Source: an uncultured Eubacterium sp. (GTDB lineage Bacteria > Bacillota > Clostridia > Lachnospirales > Lachnospiraceae). Taken from it: a stretch of 64,000 nucleotides of DNA. The position numbers and the translations under genes were made by a program. Below, piece by piece: positions 55,499 through 63,874 of the stretch (positions are counted from its first letter, which is position 1; each line of letters begins with the position of its first letter). Location of the stretch: positions 1-64,000 of the forward strand of contig CANRTU010000012.1 of NCBI GenBank assembly GCA_947642745.1, read 5' to 3'. Under the pieces are notes generated by a model. That model was not told the DNA's origin and made no database searches. It saw nothing but the letters and a program-made list of their open reading frames with translations.

Positions 55499-57537
55499 AT
55501 GAAAGCGGATAATTTGAGTTTTTTAGAGTTTATTGGGGCAGGTAAAAGGACTTTTTATATTACCTGTATATCAGAGAAATTATGACTGGAAAAGGATGTA
55601 GTGTATTACACTGTTCAGAGATATAGAATCAATTGCAGTAGATGAAAATAGAAATAGCCATTTTTTAGGAACATTAGTATATGTAGAAGGAGAGTCCACA
55701 GCAAACTTCAGGCAATTTATCGTGATTGACGGACAACAACGTTTGACTTCTATTATGCTGCTTTTAAAAGCAATTTTAGATTCCACTTTAATCGAGGAAT
55801 TGAAAATTGAGATAAAAGAAAGCTATTTGACAAATAGATTCAGCCCGGAAGCATTAAGAATAAAATTAAAGCCTATGAAATCAGATTCATGCAATTTTCA
55901 GAAATTAATTAATGACTAAATTGATGACATGGAAGAATCACAAATATTATTGAATTATAATTTATTTATGGATTTGATTAGAGAGTCGTTTTTATCTCCA
56001 GAGCAAATATATCAGGGGATACAGAAGTTAGAAATAGTATATATCCAGTTAACAAAAGAAAAAGAAAATCCACAGTTGATTTTTGAATCATTAAATTCTA
56101 CTGGATTAGATTTGACACAGGCTGATCTTATCAGGAACTATTTATTAATGGGGCAAGCTTATGACTGTCAGGAAAGATTATATAATAGTTATTGGATAAA
56201 GCTGGAGAATCTGCTTCCAGATGCAATGATATCAGATTATATTCGAGATTATTTGACGTTAAAAACAGGTATGATTCCTAATAAAGATAGTGTGTATAAC
56301 AATTTTAAGGAATATTATTTGAGACTGGACAATTATGATGCAGAGGGGTTTCTTGATGAATTGTCGACCTATGGAGAATATTACAGTTGGTTTAAATATT
56401 GTAATAGTCCTGACGAGGAAGTGAATGGGAGGTTGTCACAGTTACAGAGGCTAAAGTCAACGACGGTTTACCCTTTTTTGCTAAATATATTTGAAGATTG
56501 CTATATGTATCATAATATTGATATGCAAATGGTGTGTAAAACGCTGGATGTTATTCTATCATATGTTATGCGGCGGTTATTGTGCGAAATGCCTGCAAAT
56601 GCACTAAACAAAGTATTTGCTTCAATGGTAAAAGATATAGAACAATATAAAGACAAAGACTTATGTGACAGGGTTGCTGCAGTATTGGCAGGGAAGAAGG
56701 GCAAGGTAGTTTTTCCAAATGACAATTTAGTAAGAGATAAATTGTCGTTGCGTGACAGCTATAAATTCCCACATATAAAGTATATTTTAGAACAAGTTGA
56801 GCGTAAACAGGGCAAAGAAGTTGTTTCTTTTGATGAATTGACGATAGAGCATATTATGCCGCAGACGCTTAATGCAAAATGGAAAATAGATTTAGGTAAG
56901 AAAGCAGTAGAGATACATGAAAAATATGTTCATTGCATAGGTAATCTAACGGTTACTGGATATAATTCAGAAATGTCCAATGACAGTTTTGAAGAAAAAA
57001 AAGAGATTGTATCAGGAATCCAATATCTATATCAATAAAGAGCTTTCTAAAATAGACACATGGAATGAGGTAGAAATTGTTAAAAGAAGTGGATGGTTTA
57101 TCAATGAAATATGTTCTATATGGCAATGTCCCGATACAATTAGTATGAGTGAAAATGATGTCGATACAAGAACCGAGTTTGATATAATGGATGAAGTAGA
57201 TGTAACTGGTCGGACACCTTGTCAAATTGAAATATGCGGTGGGACGATTCCCGTGGATTCATGGAGAAGTTTTTTAAAGAATATTTGTATGCAGATGTAT
57301 GAATACGATGCTCAGATATTCCGAAGCTTGATTCGTCATAAAGATTTTAAAGGCAGAAGCAAACGAATTATAAATGATACGGATGATAATATGAGAGTGC
57401 CGAAAAAGATAGCGGAGGGTATTTATTTAGAAATGAGTTTAAGTGCAAATGAAGCATTGAACTATGCCAAACTGGTTATTGATAAATATGAAGGAATGGA
57501 AAATGAATGTTCATATAAATTAAAGCCGATAGCTTGA
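55499..57537 (+). pseudogene. DUF262/DUF1524 (GmrSD-like) protein, multiply disrupted
   Basis: A DUF262 N-terminus (MKADNLSFLEFIGAGKRTF, then PVYQRNYDW, LFRDIE, FIVIDGQQRLTSIMLLL) and a DUF1524 HNH part (TIEHIMPQTLN, then HCIGNLTVTGYNSEMSN) identify a GmrSD-type modification-dependent restriction protein. Lesions: one extra T in the T run near 55552-55556; an in-frame TAG at 55599-55601; an in-frame TAA at 55917-55919; loss of one A in the eight-A run at 56995-57002, after which the frame resumes as RLYQESNIYINKELSKIDTW and continues to 57537. Four lesions make true decay more likely than sequencing error. The C-terminal 150 residues are unassigned. Low GC relative to the flanks. Confidence 0.85.
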
Positions 57538-57598
57538 AAATTGTATTCCTATACAAGTGACCAGGCTGAAAAATTGTGTTTACATAGTAGCTCTGATA

Positions 57599-57634
57599 CA
57601 TACAGAATCTATGGTGTGGATACAAAGGAAAGAT
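57599..57634 (+). repeat. Right copy of 36-bp rlmD 3'-end repeat (candidate attR)
   Basis: It reads in frame as HTESMVWIQRK followed by DH and a TAA stop, i.e. a displaced rlmD 3' end. A GC-rich hairpin (57668-57687) that could be the former rlmD terminator follows within 40 bp. Confidence 0.75.
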
Positions 57635-57667
57635 CATTAAAATGATTAACTGAAAAAGAAATCTATA

Positions 57668-57687
57668 ACTGCCCTGTCCGGGGCAGT
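57668..57687 (+). terminator. Hairpin that may be the original rlmD terminator
   Basis: ACTGCCC pairs with GGGCAGT across a short loop. T-rich sequence follows only after some 15 bases, so it is a weak call. Confidence 0.4.
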
Positions 57688-57749
57688 ATAAGTTCTGGTT
57701 CTGTCTTGTTATATCCTGTCTTTTTTATGTGTTTTGATTTTCATAAACT

Positions 57750-58140
57750 CTATGATTTTCCGTTTTCATCTTCCGATATCTTATCAAAATAATACAGCAG
57801 CTCTTTTTCCAGATTATTAAAAAGCTGGTATTTCTTTTTATTATCCGGATTGTTAAAGAATTCAAGAAATCCGGCTAAATCGTTGCCGGACTGTGCAGGC
57901 GATGATGCGTCGTAATAAATATTGCGGTCCGGTTCAATTGTGAACTGCATCAGGTCATCTACGGAGATATCATAAAGTCCGGCCAGCTTATAGAGCGTGC
58001 CGGGGCCCGGCGTGCGCCTGCCGGATTCATAATGGCTGCAGGTCTGTCTGACTACGCCCGGGCGGCAGCCGCATAATCCTGTGTATAGCCGTGCACTTTC
58101 CGCGTTTCTTTTAGTTTTTCAGGGAGAAGTCCGTCTTTCA
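57750..58140 (-). pseudogene. XRE-family transcriptional regulator, one frameshift
   Basis: From ATG 58140 (AAGGTGG ten bases upstream) the frame gives MKDGLLPEKLKETRKVHGYT, then QDYAAAA and a stop at 58052. A shift in the G/C run near 58055-58062 restores VVRQTCSHYESGRRTPGPG and TLYKLAGLYDISVDDLM, the rest of a Cro/CI-type helix-turn-helix, followed by a C-terminal tail to 57750. A single indel could be sequencing error. Confidence 0.75.
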
Positions 58141-58276
58141 TTACTATTATCCACCTTCTGTCAATAGAAATTTTATTTGGCACAACGCAAAAAATGTAAC
58201 ATTATGTAGTTTTATCGTGTATATTATGTTAATATAAGTGTAGCGAATCGGAAAACCGCTATAAATTGTAGCGGGA

Positions 58277-58295
58277 CAGAAGACACAGTCTTCTG
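58277..58295 (-). terminator. Perfect hairpin after the TetR gene
   Basis: An 8-bp perfect stem (58277-58284 with 58288-58295) with a 3-nt loop lies 26 bp after the TetR stop. No U tract, so terminator function is uncertain. Confidence 0.4.
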
Positions 58296-58320
58296 CCGTG
58301 CAGGCTGAAAATGATCCTGT

Positions 58321-58905
58321 TTAAGAGTTATTGTTAGCGGACGAAACAGGTTTATTTAACAGGCTGATAAACACTTCTGTCATCATCTGGCTGATTTCTT
58401 CATCTGTGAAGCGGCACATTCTTGTTGCGCACAGGGCGGCGATTCCATGTGTATAAATCCATAAATGCTGATACAGCCGTTCGGCGTGTTTTTCATCAAT
58501 TCCATAGCCGGTGGTGATGGAAGAAAGTATTTTTTCATAGTTTTCATCAATTGCCGGTAAAACATGGTGGATGCCCGGCAGCCTGGTCTGTTCCCGCATA
58601 AACAGGATCTGGAATAATTCGGGCTCGTTTGTCGCAAACAGAATGTATTGTGTTCCCACACCCTTAAAAGCGGGAGTTTCTGATAAGCCTTTTTCCACAT
58701 ATTCTTTATAAATGCCTTTAATCGCTCCAAGTACTGCCTGCTGCACCTCTTCCATATTCTCAAATACAGTAAAAACAGGACAGGCAGAGCTGCCGAGTTT
58801 TTTTCCCAATGCCCTTGCGGTGAGACTTTCAAAATGTTCTGTTCTGACAATCTGAAGAGCTGCATTTATAATTTGTTCTCTTGTAAATCTGGCTTTTGGC
58901 GGCAT
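58321..58905 (-). CDS. TetR/AcrR family transcriptional regulator
   Basis: 194 residues. The N-terminal helix-turn-helix reads ARFTREQIINAALQIVRTEH and SLTARALGKKLGSSACPVF. The C-terminal ligand domain has the WIYTHGIAAL pattern of the TetR_C family with a WxHG-type helix. ATG 58905 with AAAGGAG eight bases upstream; an upstream in-frame start lies within the promoter. No efflux or enzyme gene is adjacent, so the target is unknown; a dyad at the promoter suggests autoregulation. Confidence 0.9.
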   Translation of the reverse strand: MPPKARFTREQIINAALQIVRTEHFESLTARALGKKLGSSACPVFTVFENMEEVQQAVLGAIKGIYKEYVEKGLSETPAFKGVGTQYILFATNEPELFQILFMREQTRLPGIHHVLPAIDENYEKILSSITTGYGIDEKHAERLYQHLWIYTHGIAALCATRMCRFTDEEISQMMTEVFISLLNKPVSSANNNS

Positions 58906-58930
58906 CCGGTTTTCTCCTTTCTGGTGTTTA

Positions 58931-58944
58931 AGAACTATTGTTCT
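58931..58944. promoter_or_regulatory. Putative TetR operator
   Basis: AGAAC-TATT-GTTCT is a perfect inverted repeat, extended weakly by TTA/TAA, placed just downstream of the tetR -10 box. Confidence 0.55.
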
Positions 58945-58960
58945 ATAACGGATGTTCTGA

Positions 58961-58989
58961 ATTTTACCATTATCTGAAACAGAAGTCAA
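58961..58989 (-). promoter_or_regulatory. Sigma-A promoter of the TetR gene
   Basis: On the minus strand TTGACT (58984-58989) and TAAAAT (58961-58966) are spaced 17 bp. Confidence 0.7.
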
Positions 58990-59134
58990 CATAGAGTTAT
59001 GGATCGCATGTACTACTGTGTGTTGCGATCCACGTCTATTTTAAGCTTCTGACAAAAAATTCCCGTTGTTTGTATATACATCAAAGATATGGTGTCAGTC
59101 CGTACACAGCGGAGAAAATTATAAACGGACAATC

Positions 59135-59281
59135 ATGGACAGAAAAAATTTTCTTTGTTATAATACGCTTGGACAGGAAAATAATCTTTATTTCCATATG
59201 TGTCCGGAGTGCGGCGGTGTGTTCATCAGGACGTATTCTGGCAAATATTTTCAGACGTTCTGGAATAGGAGAATATTATGA
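59135..59281 (+). CDS. Small zinc-ribbon-like protein, tentative
   Basis: A 48-residue frame, MDRKNFLCYNTLGQENN and so on, containing MCPECGGVFIRTYSGKYF. CPECGG is a typical half zinc ribbon. Its TGA overlaps the ATG of the next gene (ATGA), suggesting coupling. The RBS is poor, so the start is uncertain. Confidence 0.35.
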   Translation: MDRKNFLCYNTLGQENNLYFHMCPECGGVFIRTYSGKYFQTFWNRRIL

Positions 59282-59856
59282 AACAGGAGAATATTATGAA
59301 ATATCTGCATATCAGGCACTGGGATTACTGGTGGAGTTTTTATGGGCTGTCAGATGACCGGATATCTGGTGTGGAATTCAGCATTACAGATGATAAAGCA
59401 GGAGATCAGTTCTTTTTTCATCTGGATATCTGTACGCTGCCCGCTCTGGATGAATTAATAAAATCCGGGGAATATATGGATGAAGAGGACATTTCCCAGC
59501 CTTATTTTATACAACAGGCGGAAAAGCTGCACCAGGGAACACTGGAATATTTTGCCGGGGAACTGTTTTATAAAGATTTCAGACCGGAAATGTCTGTATA
59601 TAACCATTTATTACAACAGGGAGCTGGTATCCGGGCTGTCAGATCCCCGGAGCAGGCGCCTTATTATGCGGATATATTTATCCGGGAGGAAAGGAGTCTG
59701 CTGCCACCATTGCTGACAGAATGGATGGAACGCTTATCCATTCCGTTGTTTTGTCAGCAGTTTCGTTTCCGGATGGCGGATATACCGTCCTTCCATAGGG
59801 CGAAAAATGCGTTTGAGGAAGATTATGGGCTTCGGGCATGTATATCTGCGAAATAG
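59278..59856 (+). CDS. Conserved-looking hypothetical protein
   Basis: 192 residues from ATG 59278, or 186 from ATG 59296. No recognised domain. It is a soluble, aromatic-rich protein (HIRHWDYWWSFYGLSDD, DQFFFHLDICTLPALDELI). Both candidate starts have an identical AGGAGAATATT before them because of an 18-bp tandem duplication. Its neighbour upstream is a possible small zinc-ribbon protein; downstream is a LytTR regulator. Confidence 0.7.
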   Translation: MKQENIMKYLHIRHWDYWWSFYGLSDDRISGVEFSITDDKAGDQFFFHLDICTLPALDELIKSGEYMDEEDISQPYFIQQAEKLHQGTLEYFAGELFYKDFRPEMSVYNHLLQQGAGIRAVRSPEQAPYYADIFIREERSLLPPLLTEWMERLSIPLFCQQFRFRMADIPSFHRAKNAFEEDYGLRACISAK

Positions 59857-59942
59857 AAGTTTTGTTTTCCGGGGGGTGTTTTTAATAGCTATAATTGCGA
59901 TATAGCAGATCAGTGAGGCTGACAAAAGGAGAAGATATCGGA

Positions 59943-60704
59943 ATGCACCAGATAGCGATTTGTGATGATGAAAAGGAAGAACTGGATAAAACGGAATGGC
60001 TGCTGTATCATTATGGAGAGGAGCATCCGGACTACAGGTTTACAATCAGACGCTTTGATAACGAGGCACAGCTGTTGTCTGTGGTAAAGGGCGGGGAATA
60101 TGTACCGGATCTGCTTCTGCTGGATATTTATCTGCCGGACAGGCTTGGGACAGAGGTGGCTAAGGAATTGCGGGATCTGGGAAAGGAGAGCAGGATTATT
60201 TTTCTCACCACATCCACGGATCATGCCCTGGACGCCTTTCGTGTGGATGCCCTTCAGTATCTGGTAAAACCCGTGTCAGAAGCAGAACTGTTTGCGGCTC
60301 TGGATAAATTTTTATGGGATATTGAGGATAAGCGGAAAAAATATCTGCTGCTTAGAATTGAGGGCATGACCCACCGGGTGGAAGTGGATGCCATTGTCTT
60401 TCTGGAAGCCCAGGGTAAGCGCCAGTGTATGCATCTGGCAGACGGGACGCAGGTTGTTCTGCACATGACGATGACAGAGCTTTTCCGGATGTTGTCCCGC
60501 TACCAGAAATTTGTAAGAGTTGGCGCCGCCTATATTGTGAATCTGGAATTTATAGACAGTCTTAATTCCCATAATATCTGTCTGGATACCGGTAGAAATA
60601 TTTATCTGCCAAGAGGGGCGTTCCAGCCGTTAAAGAAGCAGTATTTTCAATATTATTGTGAAGAAAAGAAAGAGAAGGGAGCAGCTGAATCTGATAAAAA
60701 ATAG
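59943..60704 (+). CDS. LytTR-family response regulator (AgrA-like), orphan
   Basis: 253 residues. The receiver domain has D8-D9, phospho-acceptor D61 in LLLLDIYLPDRLGTE and the Lys in QYLVKPVSE. The LytTR DNA-binding domain (about 140-240) has DAIVFLEAQGKRQCMHLADG and FVRVGAAYIVNLEFIDSL. ATG 59943 follows AAGGAG by 11 bases; the longer frame lacks an RBS. No histidine kinase or peptide-signal gene is recognisable beside it. Confidence 0.9.
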   Translation: MHQIAICDDEKEELDKTEWLLYHYGEEHPDYRFTIRRFDNEAQLLSVVKGGEYVPDLLLLDIYLPDRLGTEVAKELRDLGKESRIIFLTTSTDHALDAFRVDALQYLVKPVSEAELFAALDKFLWDIEDKRKKYLLLRIEGMTHRVEVDAIVFLEAQGKRQCMHLADGTQVVLHMTMTELFRMLSRYQKFVRVGAAYIVNLEFIDSLNSHNICLDTGRNIYLPRGAFQPLKKQYFQYYCEEKKEKGAAESDKK

Positions 60705-61300
60705 CTGGTTTTCTCCTGCCTGCCGGAATCTTTTACAATTTTAGCAAAAAGGGTAAATATACCATGACGTGCATGATACAGGAGATTTTCGCCAGATTAA
60801 AGAAGATTGATATTCAAAGGGGAGGTGTACCTTTTGGGCACGCAGAAGCAGGCTGTATAACCTGATTCTGGGGCCGGTAATACGCCAGACTGCGAATGTG
60901 GATGGCCGGAGTGATATATCGGATATACCCGATGGAACAGGGGCTTTTTTCCATGCGTTCTGATACAGACGCACTGGAGAAAAGTCCCTGTCTGTGCGTG
61001 TGTCATTTGATTCCGCTATATAATAACTTAATATTGTTGTATTTGCGGAGCCGCAGATTATTCCATCAAATATGCAATATGTGCCAGATGATGTAATAAC
61101 AGCGGCTTTTTTTGTTATATTTATGAAATAAGGAATATCATAACAGCCTGTGAAATGTTATGCCGCATCCTGTTGTTATGAATCCCGGTGGAAACTGCGG
61201 GAAATAGTCCGGGATATGGTATGAAACAATGGGTAAAAGATACAGGCATTCCATGACAGGTCGCTCTATACAAAAGCGGGAGGCAAAACGGAGGACAGTG
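60705..61300 (+). other. 596-bp region with a long imperfect hairpin at 60938-60990
   Basis: No convincing gene; a 33-codon frame from 60764 and several short frames are present. The hairpin pairs CAGGGGCTTTTTTCCA and TGCGTTCTG with the mirror sequence ending at 60990. A small regulatory RNA or degraded element is possible. Confidence 0.4.
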
Positions 61301-61675
61301 ATGCAAAAAGGACTGGGCAGACAGGCGCTGGAAACAGTGTCTGCACTGGTTGTTGTAATTCCGGTATGGAACTGGGCAGAACATTATGCGTATGAATTCC
61401 GGGGATACCATGCGGCAGGGGGAGAGTATATTTTTATTCTGGCAGTCTATCTGGCAGCTTACAGGGTGGCGGGACAATTTTTTGAACTGCTGGAATATCA
61501 GGTGGCAAAGAAACGGATGAAATGCAAATCTGTTAGCCGTAAGGGAACGATATATAAAATCCGCTGGGACCGGATCGTATGCGGGAAATCCGGAATGCAC
61601 AAAAAAACATGCCAGAATAAAATTATCAGGTGGAAGGATATTGAGGAAAAAGAGCGAAGGAAAAATAACAAATAG
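61301..61675 (+). CDS. Small membrane protein of unknown function
   Basis: 124 residues from ATG 61301 (GGAGG seven bases upstream). Two hydrophobic stretches (about 12-30, ETVSALVVVIPVWNW; about 47-65, YIFILAVYLAAYRVAG) precede a strongly basic C-terminal half with four cysteines (CKSV, VCGK, TCQNK). No family recognised. Confidence 0.55.
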   Translation: MQKGLGRQALETVSALVVVIPVWNWAEHYAYEFRGYHAAGGEYIFILAVYLAAYRVAGQFFELLEYQVAKKRMKCKSVSRKGTIYKIRWDRIVCGKSGMHKKTCQNKIIRWKDIEEKERRKNNK

Positions 61676-61849
61676 GATATCTGGTGAAGGCGGATATCAA
61701 TAAAGCAGATAGCGATTGTTACTGCAGTTGTTAACAGTAAAGCAAATTGTAAATTCTGTTTCTTTATGGCAAGATAGAAAACAGGAAAGAAAGTGTTGCG
61801 AATAATATAGAACCGGATGGAAACAATGGGATAGAGGTGTCTGCACAGA

Positions 61850-61960
61850 ATGGATCAGGAAGTCAGAAACATACCAGCTGATGACGAAAATAAGCCGGAA
61901 CGGGTGGCAAAATATACAGCAAAGGACAGTGTATTTACCTCGCTCTTCCGGGAGCTTTAA
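61850..61960 (+). pseudogene. N-terminal fragment of an Rpn/PD-(D/E)XK family transposase-like protein
   Basis: A 36-residue frame ending in KPERVAKYTAKDSVFTSLF and REL, the typical opening of Rpn-type recombination-promoting nucleases (KYTAKDSVFTDLF), then stopping. The nuclease core is absent. GAGGTG lies upstream, so a short peptide could still be made. Confidence 0.5.
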
Positions 61961-61964
61961 CGGT

Positions 61965-61996
61965 AATCCCCAGGATTAAACCCCCTGGGGATTTTT
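61965..61996 (+). terminator. Rho-independent terminator
   Basis: AATCCCCAGG pairs with CCTGGGGATT, followed by T residues, five bases after the stop of the transposase-like fragment. Confidence 0.8.
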
Positions 61997-62253
61997 GCGT
62001 CTGGAAATCAATGGAATTCAGAATTGCAGCCTGCGCAGACTGAAACGGGGTGAAGGATAACGTTACACACGGTGCTGTCCGTAATGTATTCAACCTCCGG
62101 GTGGATCAGTTCATCCGCAATTGCCGGCATTGTCCATCCTGAACAGCTCTCCGGGGCATCTGATAAGGCAGTCATACCGGGATTCGTCGTGAAAGTGTCC
62201 TAAATCTGACGTAGTGGATTTCAGCAGAAAATTATAGTGTAAACAGTCGGATT

Positions 62254-62265
62254 TTTTGCTATAAT
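62254..62265 (+). promoter_or_regulatory. Extended -10 promoter of the interrupted small gene
   Basis: TTGCTATAAT (TATAAT 62260-62265) has the TGC extension. No good -35 is seen. It lies about 70 bp before ATG 62336. The region 61997-62253 shows no gene. Confidence 0.5.
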
Positions 62266-62335
62266 ATCTTTAAAGGAATTAACACGATTCATTCAGAAAG
62301 TGTACAATATGGTTGTTTAGAAAGGTGGTATCAGT

Positions 62336-62683
62336 ATGGCTACATCTAGTGTATTGTATCGTTGATATCTGTCAAAACTCCGCTGAACAGGGTTTCAGCG
62401 GCAAGGCGCCTGAACGGGGCGATGCGGTGGCATCGTTGAGTGAAGGCAACGCAGTCCGATGGAAGCCTGGGCAGGGAGGTTTGGCTGAGTATCAATGATA
62501 CAGTACACTAGTATATTTGCAAGTTTTGATATAAGAGATAAAGAAACGGCGGAGAGATTTGTGAAAGCGTTAGAAGACTCAGAAAATGGGCCGGGATGGA
62601 AACCAATAGCTCCTGTAAAGCCGCCTCTTACAGATAAGGATGCGATTTTTGAATTATGGGCAAAAAGGGAGCGGAATGTATGA
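62336..62683 (+). pseudogene. Small antitoxin-like gene interrupted by a MITE
   Basis: ATG 62336 (AAAGGTGG upstream) encodes MATS, then the 166-bp element intervenes. Joining the two CTAG flanks as one gives MATSSIFASFDIRDKETAER followed by FVKALEDSENGPGW and so on to WAKRERNV, a continuous 61-residue protein. The stop overlaps the next start as ATGA. The gene precedes a GNAT-like fragment, the order seen in GNAT toxin-antitoxin pairs; antitoxin function is an inference. Confidence 0.75.
62346..62511 (+). mobile_element. 166-bp MITE-like element, copy 2
   Basis: CTAG-bounded, about 97% identical to 53678-53843 and in opposite orientation. It interrupts the small gene at codon 4. Removing the element plus one CTAG restores the reading frame exactly. 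Confidence 0.9.
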
Positions 62684-62808
62684 AAGAATATACAGTAGCA
62701 AATATTTTAGATTTGTTGGAAACGGTTGGGGAGGACAAAGTGAGTTTTGCCCTCTCTGATTTTTCTTGTCCAGGAAATGCGGAAATAGAGGATTTTATAC
62801 ATAAATAA
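62680..62808 (+). pseudogene. N-terminal fragment of a GNAT-like acetyltransferase
   Basis: From ATG 62680 the frame reads MKEYTVANILDLLETVGEDK, then VSFALSDFSCPGNAEIEDFI and stops. A one-base shift at 62800-62806 continues it as NNAIDFAKKKMSI, after which similarity ends. Such N-termini are typical of short GNAT proteins of toxin-antitoxin type. The acetyl-CoA-binding core is missing, so the product is inactive. Confidence 0.6.
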
Positions 62809-62908
62809 TGCAATAGATTTTGCAAAGAAAAAAATGTCTATTTTCCAGAAGTTCATATACCCGGTTCTTACCAATACAGAGAACTTCCGCTATGTCTGTT
62901 CCGCTCAT
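62795..62908 (-). pseudogene. Possible excisionase-like helix-turn-helix fragment
   Basis: On the minus strand a 37-residue frame begins MSGTDIAEVLCIGKNRVYEL, which resembles the helix-turn-helix of excisionase-family proteins, then diverges. Short and overlapping the GNAT remnant, so tentative. The 62909-63080 stretch is AT-rich with no gene. Confidence 0.35.
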
Positions 62909-63082
62909 ATGTCGTTATATTGATTTAACATGATTTACTTCTTCTTTGCTTAATTACTTAATATATTGTTGGAAGCATTTTTTTACCTGAGAAAAACATT
63001 TTTATTATAAAAGGTAAAATGAGTTAGCACGTGTAAACTTCAACTGACGCTTAAACAATAAACATAAAGGTAATAGAATCAA

Positions 63083-63099
63083 GGGGCTGTCGGGAAATA
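63083..63099 (+). repeat. Candidate left inverted repeat of an IS1182-type element
   Basis: GGGGCTGTCGGGAAAT resembles the GGGGCTGTCGCAAAA ends of IS1182-family elements and lies about 120 bp before the transposase remnant. No matching right end is seen up to 64000. Confidence 0.45.
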
Positions 63100-63111
63100 G
63101 ATAGTCCTGCA

Positions 63112-63156
63112 CAGGGGCAGGTGTGATTCGCATGGATCACACCTGCCTCTGAAATT
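63112..63156 (+). terminator. Strong hairpin with T tract upstream of the transposase remnant
   Basis: AGGGGCAGGTGTGAT (63113-63127) pairs with ATCACACCTGCCTCT (63136-63150), followed by ATTTTT. A second hairpin (AAAAGATGG with CCATCTTTT, 63168-63193) follows. Such terminators at IS ends block read-through into the transposase. Confidence 0.7.
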
Positions 63157-63219
63157 TTTCCTGAAAAAAAGATGGCTAACGACAACCATCTTTTCTCCAT
63201 TCCATGCTATAATGGAACT

Positions 63220-63670
63220 ATGCAAAAACAAGATTATTATAACGATTTTTTTGACATTGGTTAACAAAAAATTAACTTCAGTTTCTGCGAATTGGGTTTA
63301 CCTGACGACGATCCAGTCTATACCCTGAAAAAAGTGATGGAGGAATTAGATTTTTCAGGCCTTTTGGCTTGTTATTCAGATAACCAAAGGGCAGAAGTCC
63401 CAGAGGGATGTTTTTTATGACTTTAAAGGAAAAAAACTGACGGGCGAAATCCTGGATAAATTAAACTATCAGTTTATGCGCCGCCCGCAAAAGGAAGGAT
63501 TCATCACGCTGAAAGAACTCTGCATCTATGGGACAAAGATTGAAGCGAACGCAAACCGGTATATGTTTGTCTGGCAGGGAAGCATAAACTATCATCTTGC
63601 CGGTCTGTTGGATATCATAGACGCTCTTTACGCAAAGTACAACACATTTTTGTATGAGAATGGATATTAA
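63220..63670 (+). pseudogene. IS1182-type transposase remnant
   Basis: ATG 63220 after a TGC-TATAAT promoter (63208-63213). The frame reads MQKQDYYNDFFDIG, then an in-frame TAA, then FSFCELGLPDDDPVYTLKKV and MEELDFSGLLACYSDNQR, the usual IS1182 N-terminus. After an internal deletion and frame change it resumes as KLNYQFMRRPQKEGFITLKE and LCIYGTKIEANANRYMFVW. The DDE core after GTKIEANANRY is missing. Confidence 0.8.
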
Positions 63671-63733
63671 TTTCTACCAAATAGATACATATTATGCATA
63701 TATTCTTGCTTATTTACCAGTTTTATCCTATAT

Positions 63734-63874
63734 GCGGCTCTTATACAGTGGAAAGGCGGGCTCCTGTGGATTATCTTTTACAAATATATCGAAACAAGAG
63801 TCAGGTCCAATGCTGGAGAATTTCTAAAAGGATTTAATGGTTACTCCAAACTGCAAAACAAAAGGGTTAGCTGA
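63734..63874 (+). pseudogene. IS66-type transposase fragment
   Basis: A frame ending in YKYIETRVRSNAGEFLKGF and NGYSKLQNKRVS resembles the TRxGxNAxxFLxGFxGYL region of IS66 transposases. Only about 45 codons remain. Confidence 0.45.

Noticed and set aside
53682-57598. Active prophage or conjugative element
   Set aside because: No integrase, structural, relaxase or T4SS genes are visible; only decayed nuclease genes remain.
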